Below are positions 9,239 to 16,977 of a stretch of 64,000 nt of DNA, piece after piece. How positions within the stretch are numbered: the first letter of the stretch is position 1; every line of letters begins with the position of its first letter. The stretch comes from CAVPDG01 sp963702535 (GTDB taxonomy: Bacteria > Chloroflexota > Anaerolineae > Anaerolineales > UBA4823), in contig CAVPDG010000010.1 in the NCBI GenBank assembly GCA_963702535.1, positions 310,001 to 374,000 on the forward strand, written 5' to 3'. A program made the translations under genes and the position numbers. The notes beneath the pieces were generated by a model, which saw only the letters and a program-made list of their open reading frames with translations, was not told where the DNA came from and did not search any database.

Positions 9239-10103
9239 TCAGTCTGCGCGTAGCTTGCGCGGTATTTTCAGCTTGGCGGCGATGAACTGCTGGTGAGTTA
9301 GCTTCAACCCGTTGGCAATGCTGCGGATCTCTTCAATCTCTTCGAAGGTCGCGCCCCCATCGCTGGCGGTCACGGCAAAGAGCACATCTAAGAAACCCAG
9401 GCGCTCTTCTTCCGTGGTGACTCTCGAAAAATTGGCGGGTGAGGCGGAAATAATCCATCCCCTTGCTGACCTCCGACAAGGCAGCCTCGGCAACCACTTG
9501 AGCTTCCAGGCTGGAAAGACCCCAATTTTCCTGCAGGGCGCGCAAGATCAGCTCGCGCTCAGCGTCGGTGACCTGCCGGTCAACGAAGGCGACACGCGCC
9601 ATCAAGCCTCCTGCCAGGCTGAGCTTACGCAGGGTTTCGGGGGAGATCTCTGAGCCTGCATTCTCAGCCGCCAGGCGGCGGTTGACATCGTAATAAATCT
9701 TATTCTTGACGAAATCATCCAGATAGGCTTCCCGATTTGGCGCCGTAGAAACAGCCTGGGTGCGGCGCCCGGCGCGACGGTGCAGAAAGCCGGACAGCGA
9801 ACTCAAGCCGCCAACCTGCGCCTGGTCAAGAGCAGCCTGGATCTCAGCAACGACCGCCTGTTCCGCCGGGCTGACGCCGCCATCCGCCTGGACAATCTGG
9901 TCTAACGCCCGCTGAGCTTGATCTCGCTCAGCCGGTGATGCGAGCGCCTGGCGCAGGTCTTCCACAAGGCGGAGGCGCTCGGCTTCATCCACCGGAGAAT
10001 CGATGTAAATATCAATCTGCGCCCAATCGCCAGCCGTCATATCCGGAAGGTGAAATAAGAGGTCCTTCAAGGCTGTTGACTTCGTCCAGCGAAACATTGC
10101 CAT
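9239..10103 (-). CDS. TerB-like (tellurite-resistance-type) helical protein, one frameshift
   Basis: About 287 residues. The C-terminal part looks like a TerB domain: RLTRQF, then TTEEERLGFLDVLFAVTASD, then EEIRSIANGLKLTHQQFIAAK, with the acidic D-G-x-x-x-x-E metal-site pattern. An N-terminal segment with QIVQADGGVSPAEQAVV looks like a second copy, so this is probably a two-TerB protein. The break lies in the A5 run at 9427-9431; A4 would restore RQFSRVTTEEERLGF. TerB proteins are cytoplasmic helical bundles linked to metal or membrane stress, but most are uncharacterised. It stands alone between a terminator and a large hairpin. Confidence 0.7.
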
Positions 10104-10211
10104 CTGCCCAAGCAGCCGCCACCATCACCTTAGCTAACGCCATGATCACCCGTGAATCAGACATCCTGCACCTGCCCTGCCACTCTCGGCGGAAAATCTA
10201 AGAATAAGTAC

Positions 10212-10303
10212 CTATCCAAAAATTCGAGGGGCTCCAATTTTGTGGTGTGTGCGGCGAAGCCGCACACACCACAAAATTGGGACTCCCAACCATTTTCGGA
10301 TAG
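10212..10303. repeat. Long palindromic element (92 bp, perfect 22-bp core)
   Basis: The core is a perfect 22-bp inverted repeat (10234-10255 against 10259-10280) with a 3-base GAA loop. Outer arms CTATCC (10212-10217) and GGATAG (10298-10303) with AAAAT/ATTTT extend it through an imperfect internal loop. It lies between divergent genes, so it is not a normal terminator position. It resembles a REP- or MITE-like palindrome; no second copy was noticed here. The rest of the 322-base gap 10104-10425 shows only the promoter of the next small gene. Confidence 0.7.
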
Positions 10304-10425
10304 ATACAAAGCCCCAGCAAGCCAGAAACGCTCTTATGCGGGGCAAGGCGCAAGTATATCCGCATTGCGGTAGTTATGCAACCCGGGCAGAGTTAAGGTA
10401 TACTGAGAAAACAGGAGACGCCGCG

Positions 10426-10674
10426 GTGGATATTGGAGCTTACAGGCAAGCGCTGGAGAAGTACGTCACCGAAGCCATGCAGAACAGCGATGGCACGCAT
10501 AAAGGGATTTCGAGCTACCTGTGGAGTATCAAGCTATCCAGGTTTACATTCAATCGCTACGAGAAACAACGCGCCCTGCAAGACGCCCAGCATGCCTTCG
10601 ACGATCACCGCCACTGGCCGGTTGAAGTGATCCTCTCCCACCTGGGTTTAAAAAACCAAAAACAAGACAGTTAA
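10426..10674 (+). CDS. Small hypothetical protein (82 residues)
   Basis: The start is a GTG at 10426 with AGGAG at 10413-10417, eight bases upstream; a TATACT that could be a -10 lies at 10399-10404. The protein (starting MDIGAYRQALEKYVTEA) is helical and charged, without signal peptide, cysteines or a recognisable motif. A central block reads YLWSIKLSRFTFNRYEKQ. It converges with the CpaE-like gene with only five bases between the stops. I do not recognise a family. Confidence 0.6.
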   Translation: MDIGAYRQALEKYVTEAMQNSDGTHKGISSYLWSIKLSRFTFNRYEKQRALQDAQHAFDDHRHWPVEVILSHLGLKNQKQDS

Positions 10675-10679
10675 GCGAG

Positions 10680-11825
10680 CTAGCTCCCGACGTGGTGCGC
10701 GATGTGCTCAGCCAGGATGGAATATTGCTGGGCGATGATGCCTTCCGGCTGGAGCAGGACCATGGGGACCGAGCGCGTGGCTGCCAGGTAAGCCAGCTCC
10801 GTAGCCGGGGGAAATCCCAACGCCACAGGGACCTTCAAGGCTTCTTCTATACGGCTCATGGTGAGCGTAATCTCGGCGCGCGTGCGATTGACCGCTACAA
10901 CCGTGAGGGCTTTCCCGCTGCCGAAGCTGCGCTGCCTGAGATCTTCGGTGATCAAGCGAGTGAGCTTGACGGTTACCGGCTGCGGCTCGGTGATCAGGAT
11001 GATCTCGTTACACTGGCGCACCAGCAGGTCATAAGCGGGATGGAAAACTGTGCCGATATCCAGGAAGACCACGGGCGCCAGCATGGCTAATTGCTCGACG
11101 ATCATCTCGTATTGCGCCAGCGCCACACCTAAATCTACGTCCTTTGACTGGTTGGAAGCCAGCAGCAGGCGGATATTATAGGTGGTGGGCACAAGCTGCT
11201 CTTCCACCACATTCGGAGTCAGTTCCGTCTGGTTACGCTTCAATAAGGTAGCCAGACCCGTGGGATTGGGAACGTCGAGGTCGAGCGCCCAGGACCCCTG
11301 ACCCGGGCGCATCTCGGCGGCAATCACCCCGGTCTCGAATTTCTTACGGTAGACGATCGCCAGATTCAAAGCCAGGCTTGAGACACCCATCCCACCCTTG
11401 GACCCAAGCACACCGATGATATAGCCGCGCTTGGCAAGCATGTCGGTGCGCGCCTTGCGCTGGGCAAGCAATGCTTTAATATTCGCCTGCAGCTCCACCG
11501 GGTGAACGGGCTTGGTGAGGTAGATATCCACGCCGGCTTCATAGCCAGCCAGCTTATCCTCCACCTGGGTTTTTGCGGTGAACATCAGGATAGGCGTGAG
11601 CGCCGTCTCCGGGTGGCGGCGCAGGCTGCGCGCCACCTCGAAGCCATCCAATCCGGGCATCATCACATCCAGGATGATCAGATCGGGCTTCTCGCTGTGC
11701 GCGGTTGCCAGGGCATCCATGCCATCCCTGGCTACGAGCACCTGGTAACCCAGGCGCTGCAGGATCAGGGTGAGGAATTCGATCGTGTCGGGGTCGTCGT
11801 CAATGATGAGGATCTTGTCTGCCAC
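10680..11825 (-). CDS. Receiver domain fused to CpaE/MinD-like ATPase
   Basis: 381 residues. Residues 1-120 are a CheY-like receiver with acidic D9-D10-D11, phosphoacceptor D53 (LIILDVMMPG), T83 and K105 (LTKP), so unlike many CpaE pseudo-receivers it looks phosphorylatable. Residues about 133-381 are a ParA/MinD-type fold with a P-loop GSKGGMGVSS (141-150). The lysine expected before Ser/Thr in the deviant Walker A is replaced by Val, as in CpaE-type pilus proteins (often KGGxGAS). Such proteins place type II secretion or Flp-type pilus machinery at a cell site. No tad/cpa genes are in the window. It is intact and apparently monocistronic. Confidence 0.85.
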   Translation of the reverse strand: MADKILIIDDDPDTIEFLTLILQRLGYQVLVARDGMDALATAHSEKPDLIILDVMMPGLDGFEVARSLRRHPETALTPILMFTAKTQVEDKLAGYEAGVDIYLTKPVHPVELQANIKALLAQRKARTDMLAKRGYIIGVLGSKGGMGVSSLALNLAIVYRKKFETGVIAAEMRPGQGSWALDLDVPNPTGLATLLKRNQTELTPNVVEEQLVPTTYNIRLLLASNQSKDVDLGVALAQYEMIVEQLAMLAPVVFLDIGTVFHPAYDLLVRQCNEIILITEPQPVTVKLTRLITEDLRQRSFGSGKALTVVAVNRTRAEITLTMSRIEEALKVPVALGFPPATELAYLAATRSVPMVLLQPEGIIAQQYSILAEHIAHHVGS

Positions 11826-11919
11826 GCCTGCCTCCGCACATCAATAATACCAGTCTAGCACAATATGATCTGTTCTTCAACAAATTGTCAGTGGATTGAC
11901 AGCAAATCAGGCGCTGTAT

Positions 11920-12954
11920 TTACCTGTTTTTGTAATGCACTTCTGAGAGCTCTCGCAAGCGGGCAGCCGCCCCTTCAGCGGTCAGGTCGCGCTGGGGCTC
12001 GCCCAGCATCTCAAAGCCGACCATGAACTTCTTCACCGTTGCCGAGCGCAGCAGCGGGGGGTAGAAATGGGCATGCAACTGCCAGTACGGCGCAGCCTCG
12101 CCGGAGGGCGCGGCATGCCAGCCCATGGAGTAAGGGAAGGAAGTCTCGAAAAGGTTGTCGTAGCGCACCAGCAGTCGTTTCAGGATCTCCGCCAGGGCAT
12201 GGCGCTGGACATCGCCCAGATGCGGCAGGCGCTGGATGGGCTGGCGGGGAAGCAGCAAGGTCTCGAAGGGCCAGACCGCCCAATACGGGACAACGACGAC
12301 CCAATGCTCATTCTCAACCACCAGGCGCTCCTGGCGCTCCAGCTCCAGGAGGGCGTAATCCACAAGTAGCGAGCTGCCATGCCTTGAAAAGTAGAGGCGC
12401 TGCTGGCGATCTTCCTTCTCCGGTCCTTCCGGCAAGGCGTCCAGCGCCCAGATCTGACCGTGCGGGTGCGGGTTGGAGCAGCCCATGACGGCGCCTTTGT
12501 TCTCAAAGACCTGCACCCAGCGATAGGTATGCCCCAGGTCGGTGATTTGCTCTGCCCAGGCGTCGATCACCTGGCGGATATCCGCCACAGGCATCTCCGC
12601 CAGGGTCAGGTCGTGGCGCGGCGAGAAACAAACCACGCGGCAGGCGCCGGTTACAGAGCGATAGGCAAGCAGCTCCGGCTGAGGCTCATCCGCGGCGGCG
12701 GCGCCAGGGAGCAGCGCCGGGAAATCGTTCTCGAAGACGTACGTAGATGTGTACGGCGGGTTTTGTTTGCCGCCCGCCCGGCTGTTGCCCGGGCAAAGGT
12801 AACAGGCGGGGTCATAAGCAGGCAGATTCTGCGGCGGAGTCTTTTCCACCTGCCCGAGCCAGGGGCGCTGGGTGCGGTGCGGAGAGACCAGCAGCCACTC
12901 GCCGGTGAGGGGATTAAAGCGTCGATGAGGAGATTCGAGAGGTTTGGTCGGCAT
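11920..12954 (-). CDS. galT: Galactose-1-phosphate uridylyltransferase
   Basis: 345 residues from the ATG at 12954 (a TTG 12 bases upstream is a less likely start). It transfers UMP between UDP-glucose and galactose-1-phosphate in the Leloir pathway. Visible features are the zinc ligands CYLCPGN, the N-terminal FNPLTGEWLLVSPHR, the active-site block NPHPHGQIWA with the uridylylated His, and the C-terminal WHAAPSG and WQLHAHFYPP, which matches GalT proteins. Intact. No galK or galE sits next to it. The -10 element is only about 12 bases from the ATG, so the mRNA is nearly leaderless. Confidence 0.93.
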   Translation of the reverse strand: MPTKPLESPHRRFNPLTGEWLLVSPHRTQRPWLGQVEKTPPQNLPAYDPACYLCPGNSRAGGKQNPPYTSTYVFENDFPALLPGAAAADEPQPELLAYRSVTGACRVVCFSPRHDLTLAEMPVADIRQVIDAWAEQITDLGHTYRWVQVFENKGAVMGCSNPHPHGQIWALDALPEGPEKEDRQQRLYFSRHGSSLLVDYALLELERQERLVVENEHWVVVVPYWAVWPFETLLLPRQPIQRLPHLGDVQRHALAEILKRLLVRYDNLFETSFPYSMGWHAAPSGEAAPYWQLHAHFYPPLLRSATVKKFMVGFEMLGEPQRDLTAEGAAARLRELSEVHYKNR

Positions 12955-12965
12955 GGGCAGAGCCA

Positions 12966-12973
12966 ATTATAAT
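12966..12973. promoter_or_regulatory. Shared palindromic -10 element between divergent genes
   Basis: ATTATAAT is its own reverse complement, so TATAAT reads in both directions: 12968-12973 for the rightward aminotransferase gene (with TTGGTC at 12944-12949, 18-base spacer) and 12971-12966 for galT. Leftward transcription would begin about five bases before the galT ATG. Confidence 0.45.
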
Positions 12974-13007
12974 GGGAATTCAACCATCCCGACCCCTGGA
13001 GCAAAGC

Positions 13008-14277
13008 ATGAGCCTCGACTTAACCCTGATCCGCAAGCAATTCCCCGCCCTGCAAAGACCGGCGATCTTCCTGGATAATCCCGCTGGAACGCAGGTGGCG
13101 CAAGCCTGCCTGGAGCGCATGACCGGCTACCTGGTGCATACCAACGCCAACCACGAAGGCGCCTTCGAAACCAGCCGGCTCTCGGACGCCCTGGTGGCGG
13201 AAGCGCGGGCAGCGATGGCAGACTTCACCCATGCCCGCCGGGCAGAGGAGATCGTCTTCGGCGCTAACATGACCAGCATCACCCTGCACATCAGCCGCTC
13301 GATCGCGCGCACGTGGGATGCGGGCGACGAGATCGTGCTCACCCGGCTGGACCACGACGCCAACGTCACACCGTGGGCGCTGGCGGCGCAAGATCGCGGC
13401 TGCAAGGTGCGCTGGGTGGACTTCCACCCGGAGGACGGCACGCTGGACCTCGACTTCGCTACGCGCCGCGCTGCAGGGCAAACCGAAGCTGCTGGCAGTA
13501 GGTTACGCATCCAACGCGCTGGGGACGATCAACCCGGTGAAGGAGATCACGCGCCTGGCGCACCAGGCTGGAGCGCAGGTGTACGTGGACGCGGTGCACT
13601 ACGCCCCGCACGGGCTGATCGATGTGCAGGATATCGATTGCGATTTCCTGGTCTGCTCGGCGTACAAGTTCTTCGGTCCGCACGCGGGGATTCTGTACGG
13701 GAAATACGAGCTGCTGGCGGAATTGTTCCCCTATAAAGTGCGCCCGGCGCCGGACGAGCCGCCCGGCAAGTTCGAGACCGGCACAGGCAACTTCGAGTGC
13801 ATCGCCGGCATCCTGGGGGCGCTGGAGTATCTCCAGTGGGTGGGCGAGACGTTTGGAGGGAATGAGGGCGGGAGCGCCAGTCCAAAAGGACTCTCCCATG
13901 AGGGGCGCCGAGGCGCTTTTACGCGAGCCATGCGGGCGATCCATGCCTATGAAAGCGAGCTGTCGCGCACGCTGCTGGATGTGCTGGAGGAGACCCCCGG
14001 TGTTACCATTTACGGGCTAACCGATCGCAAGCGGCTGGACGAGCGCGTGCCGACGGCAGCGATCAACCTGAAGGGATGGCACCCGCGCCGGGTGGCGGAA
14101 GAGCTGGACAAAGCCGGCATCTACGTATGGGACGGGAACTATTACGCCCTGAACGTCACCGAGCGCCTGGGCGTGGAGGAGAGCGGCGGCATGGTGCGCA
14201 TCGGACCGGTGCACTATAACACGCTAGAAGAGGTGGAGCGGTTTGGACAGGCGCTGAGGCGGATCGCGGCAAGCTAA
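13008..14277 (+). CDS. Cysteine-desulfurase-like class V aminotransferase, one frameshift
   Basis: About 422 residues. PLP enzyme of the SufS/CsdA-like side group of class V aminotransferases. The N-terminal frame has IFLDNPAGTQVAQ and VFGANMTSITLHISRS; the second has YVDAVHYAPHG and the cofactor lysine segment VCSAYKFFGPHAG, and ends ESGGMVRIGPVHYNT. The break is near 13460-13470, between DLDFATR and AALQGKPKLLAVGYAS. The ATG at 13008 has GGAG six bases upstream. Desulfurase activity on cysteine is the family default, but the usual C-terminal active-site Cys loop is not obvious, so another beta-elimination or isopenicillin-epimerase-like activity is possible. A palindrome-containing segment lies at 13869-13910. 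Confidence 0.8.
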
Positions 14278-14705
14278 TTCCGTTTGAACAGGTCAAACAG
14301 CAATAATATCCCGCCCACGCCCACGACAGCCAGCGCCAGGCAGTAAGCGGCGAGGGCAGCCAGGACAAGCGACCATTGCCAGCCCACCGGCTCGATCTCT
14401 CCAGAAGCCAAGCCGGTGAGGGAGGCGATAGCTTGCCCAATGACCGGCAGGCTCAACGCCGCGGCAAATCCCCCGCCAATCAACCCCCGGCGTGCCCGCG
14501 CTCGCAACGCGGCCCAAAGGAGCAAAATTCCGCCTACCAGAGCGAACAAGAACAGCTCGGCTGGCATCAGGTAATCGAAGTGGAAAACCCCCGATTTGAT
14601 CAAGGGTACCGTAGAGAATAGGACCGGCGCCAGGAGTGGGATCCACACCAGGACGGACCCTGCGACCGCCAATATTTTGGTAAAAATGCCGCGCTTCTCC
14701 TTCAT
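14274..14705 (-). CDS. Small integral membrane protein, intact copy
   Basis: 143 residues from the ATG at 14705, chosen over a codon at 14726 because GGGAGG sits just before it. Four hydrophobic segments are visible (roughly residues 12-32, 44-65, 70-95 and 107-137) with a basic cytoplasmic loop ARARRG. No known family recognised. Its stop overlaps that of the convergent aminotransferase gene by four bases. A diverged, frame-broken copy of almost the whole gene occurs about 860 bases upstream inside the phosphotransferase gene. Confidence 0.65.
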   Translation of the reverse strand: MKEKRGIFTKILAVAGSVLVWIPLLAPVLFSTVPLIKSGVFHFDYLMPAELFLFALVGGILLLWAALRARARRGLIGGGFAAALSLPVIGQAIASLTGLASGEIEPVGWQWSLVLAALAAYCLALAVVGVGGILLLFDLFKRN

Positions 14706-14780
14706 CTTTTCCCTCCCCAGAATCACATTCGATCAGTATGGATGCCTTACCTCCTGCAATGCTTTGAGACGGCTGAAGGC
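14330..14780 (-). repeat. Direct repeat unit 1 (membrane gene plus upstream junction)
   Basis: This stretch, from inside the 3' end of the membrane gene through its start to the last codons of the phosphotransferase gene, is matched in the same order and orientation by 15187-15660. By eye the best part (14640-14757 against 15520-15645) is close to 88 percent identical, with indels further along. Confidence 0.8.
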
Positions 14781-15186
14781 AGTGGGTGGATCTCCGGATC
14801 GAATACGCGCAATAACTTGCCGGGCGCATTCCTCGGGATTATTAATGGATGTATCCACTTCAATATCGTAAATGCCATGCGCATGCACGCAATCTACCTG
14901 CAATCGAGCCTGACCCCAGGTGCGGTTACGGCGCTCCCGCTCGCGCTGCTCCAACACATCCAGGGGACAACGCACACCGACAAAATATGCGGGCAGCGGG
15001 CTGAACAAGCGAATGCACTGGCGCAGCCAATCGGGCTCCACCAGCACGTGGTCGGCAACCACGTTTACGCCGGCAAGGGCTAAAGCGGCGATCGCCTGGT
15101 GCATGCCGGCGACCAGCTGGTGACCGACTGACCCGGCGCGATCTGCCAGACCCAGGACATCATCCCAGAGCGGAGGCTCCAGGTAG
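14733..15186 (-). pseudogene. Chloramphenicol-phosphotransferase-like protein, C-terminal part
   Basis: About 150 codons starting at YLEPPLWDDVLGLADRAG and continuing with VNVVADHVLVEPDWLRQC, FVGVRCPLDVLEQRERERR and the end NPEECARQVIARI. This is the C-terminal two thirds of a CPT-family P-loop kinase (related to chloramphenicol 3-O-phosphotransferase). The P-loop part lies separately at 15660-15784. The frame reads open back to 15254, but the residues coded by 15187-15254 come from the repeated membrane gene copy, not from a kinase. As it stands this piece lacks the P-loop and cannot be active. Confidence 0.75.
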
Positions 15187-15660
15187 CCAGCGCCAGGCAG
15201 CATAGCGGCGAGGGCATCCAGGACAAGCGCCCACTTACAGCCCCCCTGCTCCATCTCTGCCAGGAAGCTAATCCGGTAAGAGGCCGCGATCAGCTTGCTC
15301 GAATGACCGGCAAGCTCAACGCCACGGTAAATAGCCTCTCGAGATCATCATTGATCAGGCGTGACAAGCAACGCTCGAAACCGCGGCCCACGAGCAGCAA
15401 AATTCCGCCCACCAGAGCGAACAAGAATAGCTCGGCTGGCATCAGATAATCCATGCGGAACATGCCGGTTTGAATGATGGAAAATCACAGAGAAAAAGAC
15501 AGGCGCAAGCGAGCGGAATCCACACCAGAACGGTACCCGCGACTGCCAAAATTTTCGTAGAAATGCCGCGCTTCTCCTTCATCGGTATTTCCCTCCCCAG
15601 AATTACATACGATCAGTATTGATTCCTTACCTCCTGCAATGCTGTTGAGATGTCCGAAGC
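15187..15660 (-). repeat. Direct repeat unit 2: degenerate membrane gene copy inserted in the kinase gene
   Basis: A diverged copy of 14330-14780. On the minus strand it holds an ATG at 15582 starting MKEKRGISTKILAVAG (intact copy: MKEKRGIFTKILAVAG), preceded by the same GGGAGG region. The frame then breaks after about 25 residues. The copy stops at 15187 exactly where kinase sequence resumes, and its upstream edge fades near 15660 where the kinase N terminus begins. It therefore looks inserted within the kinase gene. Confidence 0.75.
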
Positions 15661-15784
15661 AAGGAATTTATCGAGACCTGCGTCCAACATATGGCTCTTC
15701 GAGGATATCCTGCAGGGCTTTGAGGATGCTCGTCTTGCCCGAGCTGGAGTCGCCGTTCAAGAGGATGATCGTACCGGGTGGCAT
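15660..15784 (-). pseudogene. Chloramphenicol-phosphotransferase-like protein, N-terminal P-loop part
   Basis: The ATG at 15784 gives MPPGTIILLNGDSSSGKTS, a clear Walker A (GDSSSGKT), then ILKALQDILEEPYV. A one-base excess at 15684-15685 (CC for C) hides the continuation DAGLDKFLA, after which the inserted copy of the neighbouring gene begins. Together with 14733-15186 it would make a normal CPT-family kinase of about 185 residues, so the ancestral gene was split rather than truncated at birth. It starts 11 bases after the VOC gene's stop. Confidence 0.7.
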
Positions 15785-15794
15785 GAGTAATTGG

Positions 15795-16224
<430 letters not shown>

Positions 16225-16233
16225 TGGTAGCAG

Positions 16234-16670
16234 TTACAACTTTGCCAGAGCTTCCAATGCCTGTCGGTATCGGTCGATAAAATCTGCAACCTTTTGGACA
16301 AAGGCTTCGTCAACCCCGGCTACAGCCAATGGCTCAACGGATGGTGAAATCACCAATTGTCTCTTCTCCCGATCTGGGTCTAGAGATGCATCCGACCCTT
16401 CTGAATGGCCCAACAGCTTAAAAGCATCCTTGAACAAAGATCGAACCAACCTATGACCTGTCTTGAATACCTTCTGCAACATGGCTACATCCGGCGAGTC
16501 GTAATTACTTGAATGGATGAATCGCAATCCAGATATCCACATCCGCCGTAGCGCGCGGGTAGCCGTGATAACCAACCGCATAGCCCCCGATGAGCAAGTA
16601 TCTCAACTTGGTGCGCGTTGAGTAATTTCAAGAACTCTTTGAAGTCTGGTGGTAGATGGATCGTAGCCAT
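16234..16670 (-). pseudogene. MNT-type nucleotidyltransferase, broken and internally deleted
   Basis: The ATG at 16670 gives MATIHLPPDFKEFLKLLNA, followed after a one-base shift by LIGGYAVGYHGYPRATADVD, which carries the GG and D-x-D NTase motifs, then IWIAIHP and a stop. Another frame resumes with DSPDVAMLQKVFKTGHRLVR. In the family a longer stretch separates these blocks, so a segment has been lost, and the final 60 residues (to 16234) do not fit the family. I read this as a decayed gene. It starts inside the end of the 70-residue gene, an arrangement I recall for this two-gene cassette. Confidence 0.6.
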
Positions 16671-16815
16671 AGATGATCTGCCGCATGAGCTCGACGGCAT
16701 GAAGACGCTCGTAAGGGGTTTTTGAACACCAATATTCATCGTCGCCAGATACTTCGGAAAGACAGGCTACCGTCAGCGCCGTTTTATCGATCTTGATTTC
16801 CAGATTGATTGCCAT
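16603..16815 (-). CDS. Small conserved protein paired with a nucleotidyltransferase
   Basis: 70 residues, intact, beginning MAINLEIKIDKTALTVACLS, with EYWCSKTPYERLHAVELMRQ and YDPSTTRLQRVLE. Proteins with the pattern W-x-x-K-T/S-P-x-E-R-L-x-A-V-E and a C-terminal RLQRVL commonly precede MNT-type nucleotidyltransferases. Here the partner follows with an overlap of about 68 bases but is broken. Whether the pair is a toxin-antitoxin module is not established, and I do not claim it. Confidence 0.6.
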   Translation of the reverse strand: MAINLEIKIDKTALTVACLSEVSGDDEYWCSKTPYERLHAVELMRQIIYGYDPSTTRLQRVLEITQRAPS

Positions 16816-16933
16816 AAAATGAGTATACCAGGAAACAAGCCTCCAAGTAAATAAAAATCCGATAACCGAGTCGGATGAACAACTTCCCGATTTAGGTCCG
16901 ATGTTTTGGAAGGGTCTTTTTACATATTTCCGG

Positions 16934-16939
16934 TATAAT
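16934..16939 (+). promoter_or_regulatory. Candidate -10 (TATAAT) of the mscS-type gene
   Basis: A consensus TATAAT lies 38 bases before the MscS start, in an AT-rich stretch. The -35 is not clear (TTGGAA at 16906-16911 is too far away). AGAGGGG follows as ribosome site. Confidence 0.4.
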
Positions 16940-16977
16940 TTCGCCAGTTATTTTATTAGCACAAGAGGGGTTTAGAC

